A DNA stretch of 13,525 nt from an uncultured Chlorobiota bacterium (GTDB lineage: Bacteria; Bacteroidota; Bacteroidia; Bacteroidales; JAADGE01). The notes below the pieces were generated by a model that was not told where the DNA came from, searched no databases, and was given only the letters and a program-made list of their open reading frames with translations. Made by a program: the position numbers and the translations under genes. The stretch lies in assembly GCA_947311265.1 (NCBI GenBank), contig CAMZKQ010000080.1, positions 1 to 13,525 of the forward strand. Reading direction: 5' to 3'. This document shows positions 6,392 through 13,525 of the stretch, one piece after another; position 1 is the stretch's first letter; each line of letters opens with the position of its first letter.

Positions 6392-7680
6392 CACCAGAAT
6401 TTATTAGCCGTAAACTCATTAAACTTCTCACTGATAGTGGGCTATCTATGCCCGTTGCAATGGTCGTAAAATCTATAATTTTAATCCTCATTTTATTTAC
6501 TCTAGCAGCAATTGCCAATTTTATTGCCAAAAAAGGGCTACTAAAAATAATTAAGCTATTTGTACTTAGAACAAAGAATAAATACGATGATATTTTCCTA
6601 AAAAATCATGTGTTTGATATGCTCTCGCACCTAGCTCCTGCGGTTTTAATCTACATTTTAATCCCTTTTGTTGCCAAGGAATTTTATGTAGATGCGGTAA
6701 GAAAGTTAAGCTACATTTACATAATTATTGTCGTGTTGCGGGTGCTTAACAAAACGCTTGCCTCTCTGCACGAAATATATAAAATGCTACCCGCCTCAAA
6801 AAATGGAAGCATTCAGGGCTATTTGCAAGTTATAAAAATCTTTTTTGCTTCATTTGCAATTATCTTAATTTTTTCGGTCATATTTGAAAAATCGCCCTTC
6901 GTATTTCTTACAGGACTTGGAGCGATGACTGCCGTTTTACTGCTTATTTTTAAAGATACAATACTTGGCTTTGTGGCTGGCATACAGCTGTCTGCAAACA
7001 AAATGGTAAAGCCTGGCGACTGGATTACTGTACCCGGGAAAAAAGCCGATGGCGATGTTCTCGAAATTACTTTAAACACAGTAAAGATTCAGAATTTTGA
7101 TAAGACAATTACAACAATACCTACTTATTCTCTTGTTACAGAAGCATTTACAAACTGGACAGGCATGAGCGAATCTGGTGGGCGGAGAATAAAACGTGCC
7201 GTTAATATAGATATAAATACGATTGAATTTTGTTCCGATGAGATGCTAAAAAAGTTTGAAACTTTTGAGCTTCTGAAAGAATATATTGCTAAAAAGAAGG
7301 CAGAAATCAATTATTATAACAGCAAAAAAGATGAACAGGAAAAAGCGAACATTCGCCAATTTACTAACATCGGTATTTTTAGAATTTATCTACAAAACTA
7401 TTTAGAAAGTAAAACCGTACCTATAAAGAATAAAAAAACGCATAATGCACTTTTATACAATGGGCAATTTGCCGCTGGCATGACACTACTTGTACGCCAG
7501 CTCCCCCCTAGCCCAACAGGGCTACCCATCGAGTTGTACGCCTTTGCTGCCACTACTGCTTGGGCAGAATACGAAACTATACAGGCCGATTTATTCGACC
7601 ATGTGCTGGCGATAATTCCTGAGTTTGGGCTACGGATTTTTCAGAACCCTACGGGGGGCGACTTTAAAAACCTATTGTAA
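6388..7680 (+). CDS. Mechanosensitive ion channel, MscS family (YbdG/MscM-like)
   Basis: An inner-membrane channel expected to open under membrane tension and release solutes on osmotic downshock. The 430 residues show five hydrophobic segments (about 25-47, 76-96, 104-122, 146-166 and 171-192). The last is the pore helix, running into DTILGFVAGIQLSANKM. The MscS beta domain follows, with KPGDWITVPG (208-217), an unusual-for-MscS GDVLEITLNTVKIQNFD stretch, and the IPTY segment (244-247). The five-helix layout, the ~50-residue insertion after the beta domain and the C-terminal ELYAFAATTAWAEYETIQAD are features of the YbdG subgroup rather than of the three-helix MscS. Its ATG overlaps the ung stop (ATGA at 6388-6391). 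No terminator is evident immediately downstream. Confidence 0.92.
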   Translation: MTPEFISRKLIKLLTDSGLSMPVAMVVKSIILILILFTLAAIANFIAKKGLLKIIKLFVLRTKNKYDDIFLKNHVFDMLSHLAPAVLIYILIPFVAKEFYVDAVRKLSYIYIIIVVLRVLNKTLASLHEIYKMLPASKNGSIQGYLQVIKIFFASFAIILIFSVIFEKSPFVFLTGLGAMTAVLLLIFKDTILGFVAGIQLSANKMVKPGDWITVPGKKADGDVLEITLNTVKIQNFDKTITTIPTYSLVTEAFTNWTGMSESGGRRIKRAVNIDINTIEFCSDEMLKKFETFELLKEYIAKKKAEINYYNSKKDEQEKANIRQFTNIGIFRIYLQNYLESKTVPIKNKKTHNALLYNGQFAAGMTLLVRQLPPSPTGLPIELYAFAATTAWAEYETIQADLFDHVLAIIPEFGLRIFQNPTGGDFKNLL

Positions 7681-7710
7681 ATATGGATACAGTCTTATTT
7701 TATGTTAAAT

Positions 7711-7743
7711 TTTGTTATTTTTCATTAAAAAAGATTACATTTG
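7711..7743 (+). promoter_or_regulatory. Bacteroidota-type promoter of the secreted coiled-coil protein gene
   Basis: TTTG (7711-7714) and TACATTTG (7736-7743) match both boxes of the Bacteroidota promoter pattern, with a 21-base spacer, slightly longer than the preferred 19. The predicted transcription start near 7750 leaves a leader of about 45 bases before the ATG at 7796, so this gene is likely transcribed independently of the channel gene. Confidence 0.55.
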
Positions 7744-7795
7744 TGCTTGCAAAAAATTGCATATCACCACTTTTATTAACCAAAATTATTGAAAA

Positions 7796-8494
7796 ATGAA
7801 AACATTTAACATTATTCTCCTCCTAATTATGGGGCTTGGATTTTCGGCTTCCTCGCAGAACAGGATTATTGAATCGAACCGGGCAGAGTACGACAGGAAA
7901 AACCCACAGCCCTGCATTACTATCTTTGTAGAGCCAGGTGCTGATGAATTAAAAAAGGGCTTTCAAAAATACCTGAAAGATAATTATGCCTTTAAAGTTA
8001 AAAACAAAAGGAAGTATTTAAAAGCAAAAAAAACTATTTTTGCCGCAGTTACACTTGGCGAAATTGATTTTAAAGCTAACGTAAAAAGAGTTTCTGAAGA
8101 AAGCCTTACCCAAATGGATATTTTTCTAATCCTACCGGGCAATGTATTTATTAGCGAAAAAACACACCCCAAAGAGTATAATAAATTACTCGATATTGTA
8201 AAAGGCTTCTATTCGAGTTTCTTAAAAGAGTACTATAATAAAGAATTTTCTGAAGTTAATTCGCAGATTGAAAATTTTAGTAGCAACAGAGAAAAATTAC
8301 TTAAAAAGAAAACAAAAGCCACTGCCAAATTAGAAAAAAACAAGAAAAAAATTACTGAACTTAATATCGAAAATAAAGAAAAGGAAGTTGCTATTGCTAA
8401 ATATGCCAAAGGCATTTCTACTGCCGAAAAAAATCTGAAAGACTTAAAAGCTAAACTCGAAAAAGTAAGCAAAAGAATTAATGATTTGAAGTAA
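7796..8494 (+). CDS. Secreted protein of unknown function with C-terminal coiled coil
   Basis: I do not recognise a named family. The 232 residues begin with a clear signal peptide (MKTFNIILLLIMGLGFSASS, cleavage near residue 20), so the protein is exported to the periplasm or beyond. A globular part (about 39-145) starts with a strand, ITIFVEPG, and contains a second core strand pair around IFAAVTLGEIDFKANV and MDIFLILPGNVFIS. The rest (about 150-231) is a Lys/Glu-rich heptad-like region with almost no Pro or Gly, predicted as a long coiled coil. The plan of an exported alpha/beta domain followed by a Lys/Glu coiled coil resembles uncharacterised Bacteroidota proteins I recall, but I cannot name them. 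It has its own promoter and ends at a strong palindrome shared with the convergent LRR gene. Confidence 0.85.
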   Translation: MKTFNIILLLIMGLGFSASSQNRIIESNRAEYDRKNPQPCITIFVEPGADELKKGFQKYLKDNYAFKVKNKRKYLKAKKTIFAAVTLGEIDFKANVKRVSEESLTQMDIFLILPGNVFISEKTHPKEYNKLLDIVKGFYSSFLKEYYNKEFSEVNSQIENFSSNREKLLKKKTKATAKLEKNKKKITELNIENKEKEVAIAKYAKGISTAEKNLKDLKAKLEKVSKRINDLK

Positions 8495-8508
8495 GACAGT
8501 TTAAAACA

Positions 8509-8552
8509 AAAATAAAAAGGCACAGCAATTAATTGCTGTGCCTTTTTATTTT
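8509..8552. terminator. Bidirectional rho-independent terminator, 44-base perfect palindrome
   Basis: Bases 8509-8530 are the exact reverse complement of 8531-8552. The centre is AATT and the GC-rich core is GGCACAGC / GCTGTGCC, flanked by A runs on the left and T runs on the right, so each strand presents a stem followed by a U tract. It lies 14 bases past the secreted coiled-coil gene and 20 bases past the convergent LRR gene and serves both. Confidence 0.9.
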
Positions 8553-8572
8553 GCCCAAAAGCTGGGAAAACT

Positions 8573-9379
8573 TCAGAACCGCACCTTAGCCCCTGGCAAT
8601 ATTTTTCTCATTTTATATTTTTCATGCTTAATACTCTTATTATTTCGGAGGTTTAGTTTTTCTAATTTCGAGAGCTTTAAAACATGGTAAGGCATTGATT
8701 TTAAGTTATTTCCAGATAAGTTTAAATTTCTTAAATGTCGCAATTTGCCAATTTCCTTAGGCACAGATTGCAAATTATTTCGTGATAAATCGAACTCCTC
8801 TAGCCCCCTAAGTTTCCCAATTTCTGGCGGTAATTCTGAAATATGATTTTCCGACAAGTATAAAATTCGCAAGCCTTTTAAATGCCCAATTTCTGGTGGC
8901 AGTTCAAAAATATCGTTCTTCTCTAAACCAAGTAGCCGCAAAGTAGTCAGTTGCCCAATTTCTGGTGGCAGCTTAATTATTTTATTTTCGGCCAAAGCAA
9001 GGGTTTCAAGGTGCCTCAGATTTTTTATTTTTTTAATCGCCTGTGTAGCCATAATCCGCCTGTTGTTGCTCAAATCTAGGTACTGAATATTTTTAAGTTC
9101 ATCAAAACCATCAGGCAGGAACTTAATATTATTGCCTTCTAAAGATAAATGTTGCAAATTCTTAAATAAAAATATTTCTTCCGGCACTTTATCATAATGC
9201 TGATAAGTGAGGTATAAAATATACACTTCATCAGGTTTTAATTTTGCTTTTTCAATATCAATAAACGCCTCTTTTTTAGCCAACTCCGCTCTGGACAATA
9301 ATTTACCCTGTGCAAATAGTGCAGCGTAATTTAGCATGAAAAAAAAAAGTATTAATAATTTATATCGCAGTTTAGTCAT
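8573..9379 (-). CDS. Secreted leucine-rich-repeat protein
   Basis: A 268-residue exported protein made almost entirely of leucine-rich repeats. An N-terminal signal peptide (hydrophobic 7-22, cleavage near LFA-Q at 23/24) is followed by a short charged segment. About eight repeats with a 23-residue period then run from about 50 to 250, of the type LxxLxxLxLxxNxIxxLPxEIGxL. Three successive repeats carry LPPEIG. This bacterial class of repeat is used for protein binding; no catalytic domain, membrane anchor or type IX sorting domain is visible, and the chain ends soon after the last repeat. The partner is unknown. The gene is convergent with the coiled-coil protein gene and divergent from the lipoprotein gene. 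A hairpin lies 31 bases upstream of its ATG. I see no good Bacteroidota -7 box for it. Confidence 0.9.
   Translation of the reverse strand: MTKLRYKLLILFFFMLNYAALFAQGKLLSRAELAKKEAFIDIEKAKLKPDEVYILYLTYQHYDKVPEEIFLFKNLQHLSLEGNNIKFLPDGFDELKNIQYLDLSNNRRIMATQAIKKIKNLRHLETLALAENKIIKLPPEIGQLTTLRLLGLEKNDIFELPPEIGHLKGLRILYLSENHISELPPEIGKLRGLEEFDLSRNNLQSVPKEIGKLRHLRNLNLSGNNLKSMPYHVLKLSKLEKLNLRNNKSIKHEKYKMRKILPGAKVRF
8747..8965 (-). repeat. 69-base tandem repeats inside the LRR gene
   Basis: CCCAATTTCTGG occurs at 8816, 8885 and 8954 with exact 69-base spacing, and a degenerate copy starts at 8747. These encode the LPPEIG-containing 23-residue repeats. Near-identity at the DNA level points to fairly recent internal duplication. 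Confidence 0.75.
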
Positions 9380-9410
9380 TTATTTTTAATGTGTTAATTT
9401 TCAATAGCTT

Positions 9411-9444
9411 GCATAGCTGCTATTTATTTCTAGCCTTGCTATGC
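9411..9444. other. Hairpin in the LRR gene leader / divergent intergenic region
   Basis: GCATAGC (9411-9417) pairs with GCTATGC (9438-9444), and inside it GCTA (9419-9422) pairs with TAGC (9431-9434) around an 8-base loop. The 195-base gap (9380-9574) between the LRR and lipoprotein genes otherwise shows only the lipoprotein -7 box. The structure could be an operator or a 5'-leader element for the LRR gene; neither is established. Confidence 0.4.
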
Positions 9445-9532
9445 CAAAATTCGTGCCGTTTTTACACGCCCGCCTACTTAACTAACGTATTTTTGAGAAT
9501 ATAATTTTAGGGCAATATTATGTATTTTTTAT

Positions 9533-9540
9533 TACCTTTG
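9533..9540 (+). promoter_or_regulatory. Possible -7 box for the lipoprotein gene
   Basis: TACCTTTG fits TAnnTTTG and lies 34 bases upstream of the ATG at 9575, a suitable distance for a short leader. No TTTG is present at the -33 position. Confidence 0.4.
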
Positions 9541-9574
9541 CCATTATAAAAAATACAACTCAAAATAAAACACC

Positions 9575-10018
9575 ATGAAAAAGATACTTTATATTTTAAT
9601 TTTCCCAAGCCTATTCCTTTTTTCTTGCAGCGGAGAAGGTGGAAATTCTACAAATGAAAAAGCTGAAAAAGTTGTTATAAAAAAAACATTTGAGCAAGTT
9701 TTCAAAATCGTACAGTCCAGCTGCATGGCTGGCGATGCCTCAAAAATGACCAGCCTTACACATTATGGTGCAGACGAAAAATATTTCAGCGACCAAGCCG
9801 AACTAAAACAGCAATTAAAACTGTTTTTCTCCGACCAAATTTTCATAGATTTAATCGCCAAAGCCCAACCATCAGATGCTAAAAGCTCCGATTTATTTGG
9901 GGGTTCAAAAGAACTCTTACTAACTTCAAAAACAGAAGATTACGAAGCATCACTTGCACTTTACTTTAAAGAGTTCGATGGCGAATATGCTTTAATCTCT
10001 ATCCAAGCAGCAGGTTAA
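9575..10018 (+). CDS. Small lipoprotein of unknown function
   Basis: A 147-residue protein with a lipoprotein signal peptide: MKK, a hydrophobic run, then the lipobox LFSC with the lipidated Cys at residue 18. The residues after it (SGEGGNSTNEKAEK) form a flexible linker; no clear surface-export signal of the acidic type is adjacent to the Cys. The mature part (about 38-147) has a helix with KKTFEQVFKIVQSSCMAGDASKM and ends in strands around EDYEASLALYFKEFDGEYALISIQ. This layout resembles small NTF2/SnoaL-like cone-fold lipoproteins, but that is only an impression. It stands alone on its strand between a divergent LRR gene and a convergent TonB-dependent receptor, so its partner is not evident. 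Confidence 0.85.
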   Translation: MKKILYILIFPSLFLFSCSGEGGNSTNEKAEKVVIKKTFEQVFKIVQSSCMAGDASKMTSLTHYGADEKYFSDQAELKQQLKLFFSDQIFIDLIAKAQPSDAKSSDLFGGSKELLLTSKTEDYEASLALYFKEFDGEYALISIQAAG

Positions 10019-10047
10019 ACCCAAGGCCTCTAAAGCTTAGCATATAA

Positions 10048-10100
10048 AATAAAAAAAACGCCTTTTTTATTTTTCAAAATATTAGGTTCTAAAACCTAAT
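10048..10100. terminator. Probable terminator region between lipoprotein and receptor genes
   Basis: Two structures lie between the convergent stops. AAAATAAAAAA and TTTTTTATTTT (about 10048-10075) flank a short GC-containing loop and give a weak A:U stem with a trailing U tract on the + strand. ATTAGGTT (10081-10088) and AACCTAAT (10093-10100) form a perfect 8-bp stem whose loop contains the receptor stop codon. Neither is a textbook GC-rich terminator. Confidence 0.45.
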
Positions 10101-12470
10101 TCGATAGAGCATCATTGGGAAAATACCTGTTTGGTAATCAGTCTGTATTTTTTGCGTTTGAGGATTATAGCCCTCCTGAAAAACATTCTTATTATTCGTA
10201 AGGTTCTGGATATCCAATGCCCACTCCTGCGAAAAGCGTTTGCTATTCATTTTAAACCCTATTCTAATATCAATTTTTGAATAGTTATCATAACGGGTTT
10301 TGTAGGATTCTTCATAATCATAAACTGCTTTTCCTGCCAAGATGGAGGCCTCCAAAAGCAATGGAATTTTACGTTTTCCACCAGCCATAACAGTTTTAAA
10401 ATCAATAGACAAAGAATTATTTTTGCCAATTTTAAATTCATATCCTACAAGGGCATTAGCTACAAAATTACCATTAAAAGCAGTGTTTCGCTCCACTTTA
10501 TCGTAGCCTTTATATTTCGACTCAAAAAATGAAGTGGTTACCAAGAAATAATAATTATTGCTATAAAACTTTTCGATAGTTAGCTCGACCCCATAATTTG
10601 TTCCAGTACCCTCATTAACAAGACTATCTATCGTTGGATTTGCAAAATCAGCCCCTTCGTTTAGGGCAGAGTAACGGTAATAAGTGGGGCTAACTGGTAT
10701 GTTTGAAAGTTGTTGGTAATATACCTCTGTCTTTATGCGGAAATTCTCAGTCATTCTAAAATCGTAGCCAAGTACTGCTTGGTTACTTTTGGAAAAGCCT
10801 AAATCTGTATTTGTTTTTAAAATAGTGCCGTCTTCCAATTTCGTTTGTACGAAGTACAATTTGTGCGGTTGCAGCACCGAGTGCATTCCCAAACCAGCAT
10901 GAAATGAATGCCGTGGTGCCGCCGTCCATTTTACAGAGAGCCGAGGTTCTGCCGTCATGCTACCATTAAGCTCAAAATGCTGTGCATGGAAACCAGCGTA
11001 AAGCGAAAGTGCATCAGAGGGGCGGTGCTGCCACTCGGCATACAACTGGGATAACACAAAATTATCTTTTGAATCGGTAAGTGTTTGATACTCCTCTAAG
11101 CTGGGGTTATCAATGGTCTGAAAAATACTCGTTTTTACACTATCTAAAAATGAGATGTGATAAAAATCAGTATTAAACCCAATCCGAGCATTGTTTTTAG
11201 CATTAAATTTTTTCTTCAATACTGTTGAAAAACCATACTTTACTTCCGAAGAATTATCCCTATAAAAGGGGAAGGTAGTATTATCCTTCATTAGGGAATC
11301 CACCGTAGTTGTAACCCGTGTACCCTGTGCCGAAATGGTGGTTTCCAAGCGTGTGGAAGGGTTAAAGAAGTGTAAATGCGTAAGCCCAGTTACCCCCATA
11401 TCCGACCCAAAGTAGGTGTTTGTACCAGCTACACCAAAACTTGAGCTAGTACTGTCTTCTGGGTTGGATATCAAGTCAATATGGCTTAGTCCACCTATCC
11501 CAAAAAGGGAAATTTTGCCTTTTTTTGTAGGGATATTTACCTTAAAGGATAAATCTTTATACTGTGGCACGGAAGCGCCTGTGCCAAAATCAACGCCCAT
11601 TTTATTAAGCAGCTCTAATGTTGAATATCTGAAATTAATTAAAAAAGAGGCTTTTGAATTGGCGGAAAATGGGCCTTCTGCTCCCACTTCAAAACCATTG
11701 AAACCAACTTGCCCCAAGAACTCGTATTTTTGGTTATTGCCGCTCCGCATTTGGAGGTCGAAAACGCCCGATAGGGCGTTACCATATTGTGCAGGAAATG
11801 CACCAGTAAAAAAATCGGAGTTGTTTAATAGGTTGTTATTGAGCATACTTACAGGCCCCCCAGTTGTGCCTAATGCCCCAAAATGATTAGGATTGGGGAT
11901 AATCACACCGTCTAATATCCAGAGTAGCCCTGTGGGGGAATTGCCCCTTATTATAATGTCATTTCTTTGGTCGCTTACCGAGGATACGCCAGCAAAATTA
12001 GCGGCCATTCGTGAGGGGTCGCCCAAGCTGCCGGCGTAGCGTTCTGTTTCCTCTACCGAAAATGAGCGGACACTAACGAGTGCCATTTCGTTTTGTGCCT
12101 CGCCTTTCCCGGGGCTACCGTTTACCACGACTTCCTCGGTTTCAATGGTACTTTCCTGCAAGGGAATTTCTAGTACGGTTTCTTTTCCAGATTCGACCAT
12201 TATATTGGAAAGTGTGGCGGATTGAAAGCCTAAAAATTTAATCGAAATATTGTGCCTACCAACAGTAACATTTTCTATTTTAAATTCGCCTTCCATATCG
12301 GAAACAGTGCCTTGTATTGGGTCTGAATTTAATATAACAACGGTTGCTCCCGGAATTGGCCAGCCGCTGTCGCTATCAATAATTTTCCCACGGACGGTCT
12401 GTGTATTTTGTCCTAAAATTGAGGCAATATTTACAATAAAAATAATTAGTAGCGTTGCTAGTTTTTTCAT
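10089..12470 (-). CDS. TonB-dependent outer-membrane receptor with carboxypeptidase-regulatory-like domain
   Basis: A 793-residue outer-membrane protein expected to import a ligand using TonB-ExbBD energy. Order: signal peptide (1-20); beta-sandwich regulatory-like domain (about 25-105: VRGKIIDSDSGWPIPGATVVI, then a GTVSDMEGEFKIENV segment and FLGFQ); a short linker with TEEVVV that may act as the TonB box; the plug domain (about 130-245, with DIIIRGNSPTGLLWILDGV and AQYGNALSGVFDLQMRSG); then a barrel of alternating aromatic strands ending in the terminal Phe typical of BamA-assembled proteins (LYRIRF). There is no SusD-like partner, so it is not a SusC glycan pair. The plug resembles receptors often annotated for siderophores or colicins, but the ligand cannot be deduced. 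The gene appears intact and is a single-gene unit. Confidence 0.93.
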   Translation of the reverse strand: MKKLATLLIIFIVNIASILGQNTQTVRGKIIDSDSGWPIPGATVVILNSDPIQGTVSDMEGEFKIENVTVGRHNISIKFLGFQSATLSNIMVESGKETVLEIPLQESTIETEEVVVNGSPGKGEAQNEMALVSVRSFSVEETERYAGSLGDPSRMAANFAGVSSVSDQRNDIIIRGNSPTGLLWILDGVIIPNPNHFGALGTTGGPVSMLNNNLLNNSDFFTGAFPAQYGNALSGVFDLQMRSGNNQKYEFLGQVGFNGFEVGAEGPFSANSKASFLINFRYSTLELLNKMGVDFGTGASVPQYKDLSFKVNIPTKKGKISLFGIGGLSHIDLISNPEDSTSSSFGVAGTNTYFGSDMGVTGLTHLHFFNPSTRLETTISAQGTRVTTTVDSLMKDNTTFPFYRDNSSEVKYGFSTVLKKKFNAKNNARIGFNTDFYHISFLDSVKTSIFQTIDNPSLEEYQTLTDSKDNFVLSQLYAEWQHRPSDALSLYAGFHAQHFELNGSMTAEPRLSVKWTAAPRHSFHAGLGMHSVLQPHKLYFVQTKLEDGTILKTNTDLGFSKSNQAVLGYDFRMTENFRIKTEVYYQQLSNIPVSPTYYRYSALNEGADFANPTIDSLVNEGTGTNYGVELTIEKFYSNNYYFLVTTSFFESKYKGYDKVERNTAFNGNFVANALVGYEFKIGKNNSLSIDFKTVMAGGKRKIPLLLEASILAGKAVYDYEESYKTRYDNYSKIDIRIGFKMNSKRFSQEWALDIQNLTNNKNVFQEGYNPQTQKIQTDYQTGIFPMMLYRIRF

Positions 12471-12857
12471 TCTTTTTTAGTTTAATGATTTAATTTTCAG
12501 ATTACTTACCTTCGGTGCTTAATTAAAATAAAGCTGGCTTTAGCCAAAACTAAAAAAGGACTTTATTAATTTTGTCTAAAAGCATTCTGTATAAAAACAT
12601 TGAGCATTTAAACACCGTTTTTAATTATAATACACAAAAAAACAGTTTTCCCCTAAGCCAATAAAATATATTTTGTAATTTGGTGCAAACATAAAAGAAG
12701 ATTATCTATTTTGCAATAAAGTGCAACAAATCGTCTATCTTGGGGGCTAAAATATTAAAATATGTTAAAACTCGAAAATACGTGTAACATTCACCCCTAT
12801 TTAACGTCTTAGTTACACAGCCCATTTTTTTTAATCAGACTTTTAAAACTCTACAAA
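12471..12857. other. Divergent intergenic region with several dyads
   Basis: 387 AT-rich bases between the receptor and the following + strand gene. Apart from the possible receptor -7 box it contains two inverted repeats on the downstream side: TTGCA-N6-TGCAA (12711-12726) and GTGTAAC-N23-GTTACAC (12782-12818), the second ending 39 bases before the TTG start. No complete Bacteroidota promoter for the + strand gene and no RNA gene was recognised. Confidence 0.5.
12545..12552 (-). promoter_or_regulatory. Possible -7 box of the TonB-dependent receptor, overlapping a small dyad
   Basis: On the minus strand this reads TAGTTTTG, fitting TAnnTTTG, about 75 bases upstream of the receptor ATG. No -33 TTTG is seen. 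The box overlaps the inverted repeat TGGCT-TT-AGCCA (12535-12546), which would sit at the transcription start and could be an operator. Confidence 0.35.
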
Positions 12858-13525
12858 TTGAAATTTTTAATTATATCATTAACTCTCTTTTTTTTTGCTA
12901 GTTCTTCTATTTCAGCACAGCAAAACGACGAAATAATTGAAATTACTGCTCGCCTAGTTTCTGCCAAAACACACCTGCCAGTAAGCAATGCAAATATTAT
13001 AAATCTGAAAAAACGAAAAGTAGCATCGAGCGACTCATCTGGTTTTTTTTACTTTACGCTTTTACGCTCCGATGTGCTAAGAATTTCTGCCATAGGCTTT
13101 GAAAATGAGTTTGTTACCTTTAAAGACTCTACGGTATTTTCTGCGAAAATAATGAGTATAGAAATGCAACCCAAAATTTACAATATTGCAACAGTGGATA
13201 TTTACAAAGCCCGCTGGGACGATTTTGAATTTGATTTTCGGCATACAGAAATTAGCAAAAACCCTGGGCAAGACCAAATTCAAACTTGGTTTTTAAGTTT
13301 GATAGATATCCAAGAGTTAAAACAAATTACGCAAGCTAGCTCGGTGGGCATACCAATAGTTTACAAAACCAAAAGGGATAAGCAAAAGCTAAAATTAGCT
13401 GAATTAAAAAGGCAAGAAAAACTAGATATGCTTGTAGAATCTCGGTTTAACAGGCAGATAACTGCTGATATAACAGGCTATACGGGGGAAAAACTAACGG
13501 CATTTATAAAGTTTTGTAATTTCTC
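12858..13525 (+). CDS. Secreted carboxypeptidase-regulatory-like domain protein (3' end outside window)
   Basis: An open frame of 222 complete codons with no stop, running off the end. There is no ATG near its N-terminus. TTG at 12858 is chosen because it gives an ideal signal peptide (KFLIISLTLFFFASSSISA, cleavage before QQNDE), and the frame is closed by TAG at 12810. After it comes a beta-sandwich regulatory-like domain (about 27-105): EITARLVSAKTHLPVSNANI, then SSDSSGFFYFTL, then LRISAIGFENEFV. A segment rich in charged residues follows, and finally FNRQITADITGYTGEKLTAFIKFCNF, a pattern seen in uncharacterised Bacteroidota secreted proteins of this type. It is not a TonB receptor as far as visible. 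Its function is unknown; it is divergent from the receptor gene and may share control with it. Confidence 0.85.
   Translation, partial: MKFLIISLTLFFFASSSISAQQNDEIIEITARLVSAKTHLPVSNANIINLKKRKVASSDSSGFFYFTLLRSDVLRISAIGFENEFVTFKDSTVFSAKIMSIEMQPKIYNIATVDIYKARWDDFEFDFRHTEISKNPGQDQIQTWFLSLIDIQELKQITQASSVGIPIVYKTKRDKQKLKLAELKRQEKLDMLVESRFNRQITADITGYTGEKLTAFIKFCNF

Noticed and set aside
8747..8965. Regular 69-base repeats considered as a CRISPR-like array
   Set aside because: The repeats are in frame within a leucine-rich-repeat gene and reflect its 23-residue period; the intervening sequence is homologous, not unique spacer.
11416..11886. 156-codon open frame on the + strand
   Set aside because: Antisense to the TonB-dependent receptor plug/barrel region, which is clearly coding on the other strand.

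Overview
The window looks like a chromosomal segment of a Bacteroidota bacterium. It is AT-rich by eye and carries a TonB-dependent receptor with an N-terminal carboxypeptidase-regulatory-like domain and a second secreted protein with the same domain. The promoter in front of the ribosomal-protein genes matches the Bacteroidota pattern TTTG-N19-TAnnTTTG exactly. A class such as Cytophagia or Saprospiria is possible, but the sequence alone does not settle it. No tRNA, rRNA, CRISPR array, insertion sequence or phage gene was seen.

Layout, left half (1-7680), mostly conserved housekeeping genes. The window opens inside the C-terminal end of an RND-type efflux transporter (+). Convergent to it is asparagine synthetase B (-), and divergent from asnB is an Lrp/AsnC-family regulator (+), an arrangement that suggests local control of asparagine synthesis. 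Next come cysQ (-) and the ribosomal operon rpsF-rpsR-rplI (-), with its promoter upstream and a terminator after rplI. Diverging from that operon is a compact + strand run of trmD, ung and an MscS/YbdG-type mechanosensitive channel; the channel ATG overlaps the ung stop. The ung gene lacks a usual start codon at the place where its conserved N-terminus begins.

Layout, right half (7681-13525), envelope and secreted proteins of mostly unknown function. These are a secreted protein with a long C-terminal coiled coil (+), a secreted leucine-rich-repeat protein (-), a small lipoprotein (+), a large TonB-dependent receptor (-), and a truncated secreted carboxypeptidase-regulatory-like protein (+). 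The last one starts at TTG and runs off the window. Gene pairs alternate between convergent and divergent, so each is probably its own transcription unit. A 44-base perfect palindrome separates the first convergent pair, and hairpins lie at the second.

I found no clear sign of a new defence, mobile or biosynthetic system. The points most worth checking are the non-canonical ung start, the possible Lrp operator between asnB and the regulator, the unknown secreted coiled-coil protein, and several clean dyads in leaders and intergenic gaps.
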